This document shows, in pieces, positions 1 to 10,633 of a DNA stretch of 64,000 nucleotides. Source of the stretch: Bremia lactucae (lineage: Eukaryota > Oomycota > Peronosporomycetes > Peronosporales > Peronosporaceae); contig NC_090619.1 of NCBI RefSeq assembly GCF_004359215.1, forward strand, positions 3,095,754 to 3,159,753, written 5' to 3'. The translations under genes were made by a program, and so were the position numbers. Position 1 is the stretch's first letter. The number at the start of each line of letters is the position of its first letter. The notes under the pieces are model-generated. The model saw only the letters and a list, made by a program, of their open reading frames with translations. It had not been told where the DNA came from and ran no database searches.

Positions 1-161
1 TGTGAGCGTCTGTTATTGCGCGCTCTAGGAGCGACGCACTAGTTTCCATCCGAACGAGAATATTCGTATGGAGGTGGCATAGGAAGTATGCCACCAGTCA
101 CATAGCCACGTTCGATACAGTTTAATTGTGACACCGACTGGACACGATCACGAGCCATAGA

Positions 162-683
162 TTAAGCTCTATGCTCAGGATCTTTTGCATCAGACTCACC
201 ATTGCGGATGGTCTGAACGACAGTTGTTGGAGTACGCAACTGAGAGGCAACTGCATATGTATGGGCAGTGGTTTCATGAATGGTCGCTGTGCTAGTTGGC
301 GCAGACGACGAGACACTTGCCTTGTTGACGGTAGGCACGTTTGTCTTCGCAACATTAGGCGTCTCCATGTTGAGAGCAATGGGTGAATTGTGGATAGCGC
401 AATCACCCTTTACCATTAGCTCACTGCTTTCATCACCACTTTGTGGTGATGGCAGCTGTGTCGACCCATTATAGTCGACAATGAGCAACGGATTTACATC
501 CTCACTGTGCAAATGGGATGGATCATTGCGTCCAGTTGACAGTGCGACAGCAGCACTAGCTGCCGGCGTTGCAACCGTGAGAGTAGGCGACGGCAGCGTA
601 TTATCGCAGCGCGTACGCTTTGTTTTGGGTTGTGTGGGTGTCTTTGCAGACGAACCATCAGCTCTGTCCCCTTTAGATGGCAT
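162..683 (-). CDS. Antisense ORF (aORF) of Gypsy element A
   Basis: An uninterrupted 173-residue ORF on the strand opposite to the Gypsy element. It starts with ATG about 150 bp inside the 3' LTR and reads away from it. The protein is rich in Ser, Thr, Ala and Asp, with a basic patch near residues 15-25 (KTKRTR) and acidic serine stretches (DPSHLHSEDV, LIVDYNGST, LPSPQSGDESSE). I recognise no domain. The same blocks (DPS, LIVDYN or LIVDCN, STPLPSPxSS, SELM, NMET, NGESDA) recur in the plus-strand ORFs of elements B and C, with many substitutions but the same order. This is the only one of these copies that is open from start to stop in that part. It may be a real antisense gene of the element or a by-product of nucleotide conservation. 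Confidence 0.45.
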   Translation of the reverse strand: MPSKGDRADGSSAKTPTQPKTKRTRCDNTLPSPTLTVATPAASAAVALSTGRNDPSHLHSEDVNPLLIVDYNGSTQLPSPQSGDESSELMVKGDCAIHNSPIALNMETPNVAKTNVPTVNKASVSSSAPTSTATIHETTAHTYAVASQLRTPTTVVQTIRNGESDAKDPEHRA

Positions 684-833
684 TAGGAGTGCCGTGTGAT
701 GACACCCTAGTTAGTGCACACACTTGTCGCTGAAGGAGTGTGAAGCGGCGCGTCGCAGACGGCTCGCTGTCCCTCGTTCCTTCCTTTAACGTTGCTTACA
801 AAAATTGTAAAATTGTTCTAAAGGGGAGTGGGG

Positions 834-1300
834 TTATTGGCTAACTGCCTCATGTTACACGCCCGTTAAGTACACTTAACGAGGAGGACAATTACTTCAT
901 GTGAAGTTAATTGACCTGTCACTCGGTTGAGGTTCACATAGTGATCCCCCTTGTGTATGTGATGCGCACAGGTGCATTCACATTAAATAAGATGACGTCT
1001 GGGGCTGACGTCATCTGCGAGCCGACGAATTTATGATAAATGCGCCCGCCAATTAGAGATGCACATCTACAGAGATGGCATCTAATCATTGCGTAAAACG
1101 TATTCTATTGACTTTTATTTAATATTAATCAGTCTAAAATCACTTCTTAGTTAACAAGTGCGTAGGTGAAGCCGGATTACCGCTTCCGTGACGACACTTG
1201 TCCTACGGTACTTAGTTCGTGGGTGAGGTCGCTTAGGCGACCACCAGCTACCTCACTGTGCTTAAAAATGTGTGCTTAATTAGAGCAACCTCAGATATGA
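834..1300 (+). repeat. 3' LTR of Gypsy A (LTR family 1), degraded
   Basis: It reads as the reverse complement of the LTR at 3176-3709. Shared tracts include the tgttacac-cccgttaagtacact block near 854-880, the gtgatgcgcacaggtgcattcacatt block near 958-985 and the gacgtcatc repeats near 992-1016. Both ends are eroded: the 5' end begins ttattggctaac instead of TGTAACGGGCTAA, and the right end is approximate. Confidence 0.65.
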
Positions 1301-1499
1301 TGTTGTTTCACCTCTTGTTTCACCCATAACAATATCAGTGCGACCAATCATAACTCCTACACACATAAAGACAACACATCAAGCTATATTAGCCCCCTAA
1401 CACGTGACCCACCTCCCTCGGACTGAAAATTCCAAATAAAAAAGGGTGCGAAGTTAAGGAAAGGGTGTGAATATACCAATTTCCTAAATAAATATTTTT

Positions 1500-1683
1500 T
1501 TTCTTTTTTATTATACTAAGTCTACCTTAGTATTGACTTTTAATTGCTCAGATTTTTAGCAAATAGAAACCCTTCCTCTGCACGTCTTGTACGTGAATTA
1601 TTCGGCGGCACCTTACCTTAACTGATACCAGTGCATGCTAGCTAGTACTGAGGCAGTACTAGCGAAAGGTGCGCTTCGTTACA
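1500..1683 (+). repeat. LTR family 2 fragment
   Basis: The block ending at cgttaca (1683) matches the fragment ending at 28194: it shares the ctgcacgtc-ttgtac, ggcggcacc or ggcgcccc, and ctagtactg-cagtactagc motifs. The same block occurs inverted at 35883 and 56099. It is one end of an LTR whose 5' part has been lost here. Confidence 0.5.
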
Positions 1684-1960
1684 CAGAATTAGCCCGTTTC
1701 ATAAGTATTATATTACCTATACGAAGAATAAAACAGAATAATAAAGAAAATTATATTTATTGACTGTTCTTACACATGGTAATATTGTATTAGTACCGTG
1801 ATAACTGTCTAAATTCGTTAAAATGGCATTTACCTGAAGGCGGGCACTTCTATGGCAGCCACAACACCGGGCAGCCATCTGCATACCAGTACTGACCACT
1901 TTCCGCTTACTAAACGTTTCTATTCTATATCAATAGAACCACCCTTTCAACACCACTATT

Positions 1961-2165
1961 ATGTCTTCTTCTCCCGCGCCATTCACGTCTGCTTTGTCAT
2001 TACCTATGCTATGCTCATCCACACCAACACAAAAATATGCTTCCTCCCCCAGAGGTTGAGTTTTCTGGCCGAGAACAGCTTGAAGATGCTGTGCAGTCTT
2101 TTGCTCGCGGTCAAGCAACGGTGTTTCGATAAAAGTTCAAATACAGAAAAGCGGGTATACCTAAT
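1961..2165 (+). pseudogene. Mutator-like transposase N-terminal remnant
   Basis: Three plus-strand frames together read like the start of an oomycete MULE transposase. A Ser/Pro-rich leader begins at ATG 1961. A second frame near 2043-2138 gives PPPEVEFSGREQLEDAVQSF, a typical N-terminal block of such transposases. A third frame continues with SSNTEKRVYLI up to about 2165. At least two frameshifts separate the pieces, so no protein is made. The assignment rests on the block pattern only. Confidence 0.45.
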
Positions 2166-2275
2166 CTAAAATAAAAAAAGGGTGCGAACTAAATGAAAAA
2201 GGTTGTGAATATAGCAATTCCCTTAATATATTATGTTTCTACGTATTTCGATAGTTTTCTGACTGATCTATAAAT

Positions 2276-2283
2276 TAATTTAA
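2276..2283. repeat. Target site duplication of MULE, left copy
   Basis: TAATTTAA directly precedes the left terminal inverted repeat and is repeated exactly at 9967-9974 directly after the right one. Eight to nine bp is the size expected for Mutator-like elements. Confidence 0.8.
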
Positions 2284-2589
2284 GGGATCCGCTAACCACC
2301 CCACAGTTTCGCTAACCCCCCCCCAATGCAGAACCACTAAGCTTAAGTCGCGAGCAATGATTGGCTTCTTTTTTTACTAACGAAATTTGACTGGCTGTAC
2401 GTATATATGACAAAATGGCAAAGGCTTGCATATGGAAGCTGAAAATGGCAGAAGCTTGCAAACATGACGTATGGAAGCTAAACTTTAACGACCATCACAA
2501 CAGAGGAAGCATTGTTTTGAAGCAGTTATAGAAAACATCGTTTTGGAGCAGTTACACAATACTATGGTCTTGAATGAGTAATAAGGTCA

Positions 2590-2850
2590 GTAGCAGGAGG
2601 AAAAGAAAAGTGTTCCCAATCATCTGCAGTACCCAGAGCATCAAGGTTGATCGGTTGTGGAAGATCCGGATCTGCCATGGAAGCTAGATAGGCCGTGGAA
2701 GCTGAATCGGCATTGACATTGATAGGAGCAAATTTAGTACACCCTCTTCTGTTATGTCCCGTTTGACCACAATTTACGGCAGCATCCGCAAACGGCTCGT
2801 GATTGTGTTCCAGTTTGTTGGCCTCAATAACCCAGTGAGCTAAGTCTCCA
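2590..2850 (-). pseudogene. MULE transposase remnant (HNHEP plus C-terminal zinc knuckle)
   Basis: On the minus strand the sequence reads LEHNHEPFADAAVN, then CGQTGHNRRGC, then an Asp/Ala/Pro-rich tail (DPDLPQPINLDA). HNHEP is typical of the N-terminal DNA-binding region of MULE/FLYWCH-type transposases, while the CCHC-like knuckle belongs at the C terminus. The catalytic core between them is therefore deleted. The tail matches the copy at 36707-36860 almost residue for residue. Confidence 0.6.
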
Positions 2851-3170
2851 TATCCTCTTATTCGGCGGATTGTTCAAGCGGACTGACAACCTGTTCCACG
2901 GCTTCCTCGTACGGGTTTACGCTGCTGCTGCTGTTGTGGCAGAGTTGCGTTCTCCGAACATGAGCATTCCAGACAAATAGCTTTGGCTTCACCATCGGAG
3001 CAGTGTCCAACTCTCCTTGTTCTTTTGCAAGTAAACGCGAAGCTCTCATCTTGAGATCGACGGCTTGCTGCTAAGCGAGCCTCTTCGAAGAATTCGTAGA
3101 TAGTATGGACAAAATCTTCGAATTGCTGCATAGTAGTAGTAGAAGTAGTGCTACAAAATGGAAAGGGTTT

Positions 3171-3175
3171 GATAC
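3171..3175. repeat. Target site duplication of Gypsy B, left copy
   Basis: gatac before the left LTR pairs with gctac at 9782-9786 after the right LTR. Four of five bases match, as expected for an aged insertion. Confidence 0.55.
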
Positions 3176-3709
3176 TGTAGGCGGGCACGTCTCGACGCGG
3201 CCACGCTCTACTTAAGCACACACCCTAGCACAGCGAGGAAGCGCTAGGTCCGTCTACTCTTGCGTGCTGTGAGGTAGTTGTGGTGGGCGCCTTAGCGACC
3301 TCACTCAATGCACTAAGTACTCTGGTATACGTGTCGTTACGGGAGCGGTGATCCGACTCCTCGTGCGCACTTACCAAGTAGGAAGTAGTTTTCAGACTGA
3401 TTCATATTTAATCGTATTAAATATAAATACCTATTTTAACCAATCATAAAATGTCATCTCTGTAGAAAACACTACTTTGTATTGCGAGCGTATCCTTTTA
3501 AATACCTCGCGTAAGGGTTGATGCTAGGCGTCATCCCTCCTAATGTGAATGCACCTATGTGCATCACATACACAAGTGTGGGTCACAATGTGAAATACAC
3601 CCAAGTGGTGGGTCTAATTACTTTACTTAAGCAATTGACCATCGCCTTAAGTACACACAGTGTACTTGACGGGGACTGTGTAACATTAGGGTAGCTTTAG
3701 CCCGTTACA
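3176..3709 (-). repeat. 3' LTR of Gypsy B (LTR family 1)
   Basis: A 534-bp LTR with TG...CA ends (TGTAGGCGGGC ... CCCGTTACA on the plus strand). The neighbouring tract gcatctccccctttaag (3710-3726) is, on the minus strand, a polypurine tract. This shows that it is the 3' LTR of a minus-oriented element. Confidence 0.8.
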
Positions 3710-3840
3710 GCATCTCCCCCTTTAAGATCGAATATACATTTTGAAATTCGTCAAAGAGGACAAAGGAGTAACGAGCTGCTTTATGCAAAGCTTAGCTCTC
3801 TCATTCACCCTTGCTACCTGTGTCTTACGCGGAGCCTAAT

Positions 3841-5297
3841 ATGCCACCTAAAAGGGGCAACGTTGGTGGGTCGTACCCACTCAACCACGCGCGAAGCGCA
3901 CGCGCCGCATTAACACTCCGGCAGCGTCTAATGCCTCAGAGGAAACGCCAACAGCTACTGCTGCTGTCGGCTTAACTGGGCTTAAGGATCCATCCTACTT
4001 TAGCAGTGAGAATGTCGATACATCGCTCATTGTCGACTACAATTAGTCGACACCGTTGCCGTCACCTCATAGTAGTGATGCGGACAACGAGCTAATGAGA
4101 AAGGATGATGGCGCATACTTGCCCATCCAAATTTCTCTCATTGCTTCAAACATGGAGACAGCAAAGCTGTCTCGTCGTTTGCTCTGGCTTGCGCAGCGAC
4201 CATTAATGAGAGCGCTGTATATAAAGGCGCAGCCGGTTTCGCGTTGGGTAAAGCCACAACGTCTATTGCTCAGACCATTATTTATAATTGGTTCTGACGT
4301 AGAGGATTCTGAGCCTAAAGCCCCACCGACGACACGTGAACGTGCTCAGTTGGTGTCACAAGCCAGTCGTATCTAAAGTGGCTATGTGACAGATGGCTTA
4401 CCACTTGTGCCCCTCCATCTCAATGGCCTCGTGTCAACGGGTCGAGAGCCTCGCTCCTAGAGCGTGCTATCGTAGACGCACAGCACATACTTATTATGGG
4501 TCTATAATGCATAGAGGTCTGAGGAGAAATCGCTTGAACGTCTTTTTTTGATCCCGGTCGTGTTGCGTTTAAATGAAACTCCCGACTAATATGTGGCGGA
4601 ATTCGCGCGCCGCATCATCCGGATTCCGATACGATGAAACAGCGGTCGCAGCGAACTAATTTCGCCCGCTTGCGTGTGAAAGAAATCATTGGCGGTACTG
4701 TACCCCATGTTTCTTCTCACTGCGCTACTTCTGCAAGTCCATTTGAGAATAGCAAAGCGACATCAGCTGGTGCTCCTTTTCATAGGCAGTCACCAAGCCG
4801 GGCATATCAATACGTAAGGTATCAATCGGTTCCCAAGAGTCGAAACACTTTGGGTTTCCCCTCCACTGAGCGAGGAAAATAAAACTTTTGCCTCACGGAG
4901 CGGTGGGCGAGCAACCTTCCAACAAGGAAGCGTTGATTCCCACCCACATCAATCAGTGCAGGCGGCGCCCGATAGTAGTGGTGATTTCGCCCACCTAATC
5001 GCGGCAGCTTTACCCGCATCCGTTCAGTATCAGGCGTTAAGCGCTACTGGACGACGCATTGGGGGTCTCGAAGGTCAAGTCTTGCGACTGACCCCGGATC
5101 TTCAGGATGTCGGCGCGAACGTTCGTCAGGATTACGAGTGCCTGAAACTTCGGCTTGACATCTTGGAGGCAATGATGCTGAGGGGCCCGCATTACGGACG
5201 TGGTATCTCTCGCTCTCCGAGTCCTTATCGTGGTGGGAGGAGTCATTCGGCTGGAAGCGCTCGACTAACAGTCGGCCTCACCATCGGTCTCCTTTGA
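3841..5297 (+). pseudogene. Antisense ORF (aORF) of Gypsy B, broken
   Basis: This starts with ATG (MPPKRG) 131 bp inside the 3' LTR, on the strand opposite gag-pol. After one frameshift the reading continues with the blocks shared with copies A and C (DPSYFSSENV, LIVDYN, STPLPSPHSSD, NELMRKDDGA, NMET). Later parts give a predicted helical, coiled-coil-like stretch near 4990-5190 (LEGQVLRLTPDLQDV, LKLRLDILEAMM), followed by an Arg/Ser-rich tail (RGISRSPSPYRGG). The second half lies opposite the chromodomain-coding sequence on the minus strand, so the plus-strand reading there may be a shadow. Several stops make this copy non-functional. Confidence 0.4.
4822..5019 (-). pseudogene. Chromodomain-like C terminus of Gypsy B pol
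   Basis: The minus-strand reading includes PPALIDVGGNQRFLVGRLLAHR, the characteristic start of the chromodomain tail of oomycete Gypsy polyproteins. The same block occurs at 32400-32607 and 63573-63821. Chromodomains at the end of integrase guide insertion to marked chromatin. The following residues are frame-shifted. Confidence 0.6.
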
Positions 5298-5299
5298 CG

Positions 5300-8200
5300 G
5301 ATGCGGGCATGTGATCTCTTCTGGATCAACATACCATTTAAGACGACCTACGTAAAACACACGGGGTCCGTCTTCATATACGGGGGAAGGGTGAGCCTAT
5401 AATTTAGGTCCCCAACCTCTTCTACCACCGTAAATGGCCCAATGAAACGCGGTAATAATTTTGAAGTAGCCATCTTGTATATCAGAGGTCCTTAACGAAT
5501 GCCGACGTTGACGGATCAGATTGTGCTTTCGCACTAGTCACGCTTTCCTGGTGTCTTACCTCGAAGTCTGGTCTGCGCGATAAAGCTTCAGCCAAGACAT
5601 TCGACTTGCCCGACTTGTATACAACTTTGAAATTGAATTCAGAGAAGAATGTAAGCCATCTTGCCATTCTAACCGAGAGGTGCGGTGAGTTTACTGCGAT
5701 CTGCAGTGACACATGATCCGTATAAACCACAAATGGTTTGGTGCCCGACAGGGACACCCTGAACCTTAACAAGAGCATACTTTATTGAAAGTAACTCCTT
5801 GTCATGCACGAGGTAAATCAGGTTCGCAGCTTTCAAAAGCCGAGACTGGTAAGAGATGACACGGTCAACGCCGTCGTCATCCTTCTGCATGAGTGCGCTG
5901 CCGATTACAAAATTGCTTGCATCGCAGACGACGCTTAAGGTCTTATCCGCGTCTGGCAATGCCAAGACCGGTGCGTCTACAGAAGATTGCTTCACTGATG
6001 TGAACGCATCTTCTTGTTCTTTTAACCAAAATCCTTAAGTAGGTCAGACAAGGGCTCAGTCCGCTCAGCATATTTCTTACTATACTTATGCAAGTAAGTA
6101 GCGAGCCCTAGCAATTGGCGCAAATCCTTCACATGTCGTGGGATTGGCTATTCCTTTACCGATTTGCCTTGTCTGGGCCTGCTCGTGCACCATGTGTACA
6201 TACGATGCAGCCCAGCACAGGTATCTCGGAGACCCCTATGGCGCACTTTTGCAAGTTGACGTACAATTGGGCGTCCTTCAGAGTCTGCAACACAGCGTCG
6301 AAATGACGCTAGTGCGACTCTATTTCGCTTAGCCCGTCCTCGGCCCTAAATATGCACAAATATATCGTCAAAGTAATGGGGCGCGTAGGTACGGTGCTGA
6401 CACATCACGCGAGCCACCACTCGGATAAATATCGCAGGTGCGTTTTTTAAACCTTAGGACATCACAAGCCACTCCCAAAGCATACCGCTTGGGGTGCTTA
6501 CTGCCGTTTTGGCTACATCGAACTATCTCATCAGTACCTGATAGTAGCCGTCTTTACATTAACGCGGAAAGATAGTTGACTTTACCATGGAGTTCAACAG
6601 AACATCTTTCCGCGGGATTGCCGTTTGCGCCGGTATGGTCGCTGTGGTCAGCTTATTTAAAGCATGAACCACGCGCCATTCACCTTTACACAAAAGGTCG
6701 GGCTGCAGTGATACGAATTCTTCTTACGTGCATGTCCCGCTTTGGCTCGCTTGTCGAAGAGCTCATCGATACAATCAACTTTCTCTTTCGGAACGGCCAT
6801 TGCCTGGTCACACAATACTTGGAGCCAGGTTCGAGATCAATCTCGTGTTCCAGTGCCCCTATCTACTGGTAGGCGGCTCAGCACTTCTTCTGGGAACACA
6901 TCGCGATGTTTTAACAAAACCTCAAAAAATGGACTGTCTCTCTAGGCATCCCAGCCTTGAGCAGCGAACCTTTCTTTTTGTCCGTTAGTAGGACGCTCTC
7001 GTCCCTTGTGGACAACGAGCAACAGTCCACCAAGTTCTCTCCTGTGACTATCTCGAGGATCTTTCCTTCCTAGAATTCGGCAAGGAACAGATTCCACGAA
7101 ATCTCCGGGTATTTTACTACCTCCTTGCAAATTTAAAGACTTGAAGGTGCACCTCAACTGAGGATGCCTCCGCAATTTTGTCTTTGACGGCCTCGAATAC
7201 CTCTTTCGGAGGCCCATTCTCCTTAATAGGATCTGATACAAAGGTCACTCGTTTAAACGTGCCTTTGATCGTCCTAATCTGTCGGGTGCTCGTTCTTCGA
7301 GTCACCACGACCTTTGACTGGAAGTGGGTGCCGTTGCTCTCCTGGCTAACGCACCCCTTCGGACCGAACCAGGCTCTAGGCACTGTGCCGGTTCATGCGA
7401 CGCTTGACTTCCTGTTAGCTGGTCGTCTTCTGCCACAGGCTTTTGGCTTTGTGCAGGACACTTGGACGCATGACTACTTGTCATCGTCCTATCCAATACC
7501 CCAGTCTCTACGAGCTGGGTAGAAATTGGTGACGTTTGACATCCCGTCAACGCACCCTCAATTGTGTTCGACATGACATCAGTTGCATACGCCTCTCGCA
7601 GGGGCACATCCTTTCCGGTGCCCTGCTTAGAGTTTGCAACTGTGCGTGTACGCCAGTCTATCCATAGTTGGTGTTTTGCCAACCATGGCATGCCTAGGAT
7701 GGGGTCAAACGGACTCTACATTCCTAGCCCTGTGAACTTTTCTTTACAAGAACTCACTAAAGCTGAAGGCGAGTTCGACGTGAACTCCCTCAGACTTAAC
7801 GAGCGCGCCGTTCGCTAAACAAACGGCCACCTCTTCTTGCTTGCCATCTTGGCAAAGCAACTCAACATCGCCGGTCTTTTTCTTAGAGCCGCGAGTTCTA
7901 CAACATCATGTGATGCACCTGAACCCACTAGGAGGGTCATCACCTGGTCATAGCCTCGTACTTGAGCGCTATAGACCAGCAGAGTTGAGATCCGAAATTT
8001 TGAGATCACAGGGACTATGCTGCCCATGTGTTCGACCACTCTGCACTTAGGGGTAGCTTCAGAATCCGCGTCAGTGGAGCATCCCGCCCCTACTGCGCTC
8101 CTGCATTTCCCGACCCCTCAGTGGTCGATACAGAACTCATGCGTCTCGCGCACTGGTTCTTGCCATCGCACTTTGGGAAGGGAGCCCTCTCGCTGGTCAT

Positions 8201-9215
8201 TTCCCCCCCAGCAGGGACCCTGGCATAGCAGCGATCCATCATATTGCCGCGCTTACCGCATTTAAAACAGACAACGTCTGCATTGCCCAACTTCATGGGA
8301 GTGACATCTGACCTCTCTGTCGACGGCTTATACGAAGCTGTCGCCAAAGCACTGTTGTAGGATTGCTCTACAGCTATGGCAAGTTGGATTGCCTCTTCCA
8401 TCGTCGACGGCACCTTTCTGAAAAGGCCTGTCGCGATGGGCCATGCCGTAGTCAGTTCATAAACGTGGGCACCTCAATTTTTCGGAATCGGACCTACAGT
8501 AATGGACGCCGACATCGAGCGCATCTCCTGCACATACTCTTGCAGGGATCGCTTCGCCTGTCGTGCTCCGAAGAAGCGCGCCTGAAGCGGCACTTCGTTG
8601 TTCGGCGGCTGATGCATGGCGCGAATGTTTATCTGAAAGATCGCCCATGAAGGGAATGCCTTAACGTCCGCCATAAGCACGGAGTGAGCCCACCCTGAGG
8701 CCTTATTGCGCAGGTGCGACATGGCGTACGACCCATCCGGCTGTCATCCTCGACGAGCTGCGCGACTCGCATTGCTCCACGGATAATAGCCAGTGGACAA
8801 TCGTGTGAGCTGCAGTTCGATCGAACTTGGGCGGGTCCATCCAAATGGGCCTCGGCTGATGCGGCCGGGCAGAGACCATCTCAACAACCCTATTGAGAGC
8901 CTCGCTCCGAGCCTGCTTACGCCTCAGCTCATCCTGAGTCTGAGTGACAGACTCCGCCGCAGCATGGCTCTGTGCCTCGGAGCGGCTCTCCGCTTTCTGA
9001 GCACGAATGCCTCAAACTGCTCCAACTGAGCAACATGTTGCTCAGGAGGATTGCTCAAGAGCCTGGCCGGGCTTGTTCACCAAGTCCCTGCGCCAAGTGC
9101 TCTGTCACCTCCCGATGATGTTCGGAGAGGTAGGGGTAACGAGCCCAATCGTTATTGAGGCTCATTTCCACGTACACACGCAGAGATGCCGACCTCTCGC
9201 TAGGAACAGCGGATG
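5300..9215 (-). pseudogene. gag-pol remnant of Gypsy B
   Basis: Fragments in order on the minus strand. Gag pieces lie at 9210-8450; the 8722-8474 segment has the capsid-like MSHLRNKASGWAHSVL and FQINIRAMHQPPN. A zinc knuckle near 8250 (CFKCGKRGNMMDRC) has its usual His replaced by Asn. The aspartic protease motif near 7930 reads LVGSGASHD, so the catalytic Asp is replaced by Gly. A protease-to-RT linker is at 7691-7302. Scattered RT lies between about 7240 and 6000. RNase H at 5995-5482 includes VVCDASNFVIGSALMQ and YTDHVSLQIAV. The post-integrase piece GPFTVVEEVGDLNYRLTLP is near 5440-5380. Nothing can be expressed as a polyprotein. Confidence 0.75.
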
Positions 9216-9249
9216 ATGCGGATCCGACGCTGTTACAAAATCGCCCAAG

Positions 9250-9781
9250 TGAGGCGGGCACGTCTTAATGTGGCCACGCTCTACTTAACACACACCCTAG
9301 CACAGCGAGGAAACGGTAGGTCCGTCTACTCTCGCGTGCAGTGAGGTAATTGTGGTGGGCGCCTTAGCGACCTCACTCAATGCACTAAGTACTCTGGTAT
9401 ACGTGTCGTTACGGGAGCGGTGATCCGACTCCTCGTGCGCACTTACCAAGTAGGAAGTAGTTTTCAGACTGATTTATGTACAATCGTATTAAATATAAAT
9501 ACCTGTTTTAACCAATCATAAAATGTCATCTCTGTAGATAACACTAATATGTATTGCGGGCGTATCTTTCTAGATACATCGCGTAACGGATGATGCTAGG
9601 CGTCATCCCTCCTAATGTGAATGCACCTATATGCATCACATACACAAGGGTGGTTCACAATGTGAACAACACCCAAGTGGTGGGTCTAATTAATTTACTT
9701 AAGCAATTGACCATCCCCTTAAGTACACACAGTGTATTTGACGGGGACTGTGTAACATTAGGGTAGCTTTAGCCCGTTACA
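9250..9781 (-). repeat. 5' LTR of Gypsy B (LTR family 1)
   Basis: This 532-bp copy closely matches 3176-3709 with scattered substitutions. One base is missing from its TGTAGGC end (it reads tgaggc). Confidence 0.8.
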
Positions 9782-10073
9782 GCTACGGTAATATGGAATG
9801 GCATGAAGTGCAAGCTTTTCCACCGCGATTGCTCTGTCATGTATTAAAATCCAGAGGTATCCGCTCCAGCCAATCAAAGCTCGTTTTTAAGTAATTCATT
9901 AAGAACTTAGGGGTTCTGCATTGGAAGAGGCTGGTTAGCGAAAACTGGGGTTGGTTAGCGGATCCCTAATTTAATATACATCACGACTCATTGATCACCG
10001 CCCATTCGCGCGTCTAGCAGCGATTGGAGGGGTTGTTTTAAAGACTTAAATTAAAGAATGAACAGAACTGACG

Positions 10074-10633
10074 CATTTTGTAGGCGGGCACGTCGTAATG
10101 CGGCCACTCTACTTAGACACACACCCTAGCTTAGCGAGGAAGCGGTCTTAACCTGCTTCTCTTGCGTGCAGTGAGGTAGTTGTGGTGGGCGCGTTAGCGA
10201 CCTCACCCAACACACTAAGTACTCTGGTTAAGTGTCGTCACGGGAGCGGTAATCCGGCTCCTCGTGCACACTTACCAAGTAGTAGTTTTCAGACTGATTT
10301 ATATTTAATCGTATTATATATAAATACCTATTTTTACCAATTAAAATGTCATTTCTATAGATAACACTTAATATGTATTGCGAGCGTATCTTTCTAGATA
10401 CCTCGCGTAACGGATGACGCTAGCCGTCATCACGGATGACGCTGGGCGTCATCCCTCCTAATGTGAATGCACCCATGTGCATCACATACACAAGGGTTGG
10501 TCACAAATGTGAACCACACCCGAGTGCTGGGTCTATTTACTATAATTTAGTAATTGACCACCCCCTTAAGTACACCAAGTGTACTTAACGGGGACTGTGT
10601 AACATTAGGGCAACTTTAGTCCGTTACACATTT
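10074..10633. repeat. Solo LTR (family 1) with CATTT target duplication
   Basis: The LTR spans 10079-10628 (TGTAGGCGGGC ... CCGTTACA) and has no internal region. It is flanked by an exact 5-bp duplication, CATTT at 10074-10078 and 10629-10633. That is the signature of an inserted Gypsy element reduced to a solo LTR by recombination between its two LTRs. A short internal duplication of the gatgacgct-gtcatc palindrome is present near 10413-10453. Confidence 0.85.

Larger units (their letters stand above)
1..1300 (+). mobile_element. Gypsy element A, 3' end (pol lies beyond the left edge)
   Basis: This is the 3' part of a plus-oriented Gypsy LTR retrotransposon. A purine-rich tract at 820-833 (aaaggggagtgggg) directly precedes an LTR of the same family as those at 3176-3709, 9250-9781, 10079-10628 and 30971-31455, but in the opposite orientation. 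The tract is a typical polypurine tract and fixes the element's direction as left to right. No gag-pol is visible here because it would lie to the left of base 1. The interval between the window edge and the tract holds an ORF on the minus strand, annotated separately. Confidence 0.7.
1435..2231. repeat. Pair of imperfect direct repeats around a transposase remnant
   Basis: The block at 1435-1493 (aaataaaaaagggtgcgaag ... gtgtgaatata ... caattt) recurs at 2169-2231 (aaataaaaaaagggtgcgaac ... gttgtgaatata ... caattcc). The two copies enclose about 675 bp that includes an LTR fragment and a MULE coding remnant. They could be remnants of subterminal transposon sequence or of an LTR. No function can be assigned. 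Confidence 0.45.
3176..9781 (-). mobile_element. Gypsy LTR retrotransposon B, complete ends, decayed coding region
   Basis: Two same-family LTRs in the same orientation (3176-3709 and 9250-9781) with an imperfect 5-bp target duplication enclose about 5.5 kb of internal DNA. On the minus strand the order is gag, zinc knuckle, protease, reverse transcriptase, RNase H, a short post-integrase segment, then a chromodomain-like block, which is Gypsy (chromovirus-type) order. Stops and frameshifts occur throughout. Most of the integrase catalytic core is missing between the RNase H end (about 5482) and the post-integrase segment (about 5470-5310). The plus strand between pol and the 3' LTR carries the antisense ORF annotated at 3841-5297. 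Confidence 0.8.
2284..9966 (-). mobile_element. Deleted Mutator-like DNA transposon, split by Gypsy B
   Basis: The left end at 2284 begins GGGATCCGCTAACCACCCC and continues through ...GCTAACC...AATGCAGAACC. The right end at 9966 is the same sequence inverted, about 90 bp of imperfect terminal repeat. An exact 8-bp duplication (TAATTTAA) flanks both ends. Without the nested Gypsy the element is only about 1.1 kb, so it is an internally deleted, non-autonomous copy. Its minus strand keeps a short piece of transposase: an HNHEP block followed shortly by a zinc knuckle (CGQTGHNRRGC). A related copy starts at 36417. Confidence 0.75.

Noticed and set aside
1852..2169. Plus-strand 105-residue ORF as a real gene
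   Set aside because: It mixes frames of a decayed MULE transposase and is not a continuous product.
4056..5297. Reading the plus-strand ORFs of Gypsy B as the gag of a plus-oriented element
   Set aside because: Polypurine tracts beside the LTRs, the order of pol domains and four other copies with the same layout all show that the element runs on the minus strand, and a normal gag with zinc knuckle lies at 9210-8220 on that strand.
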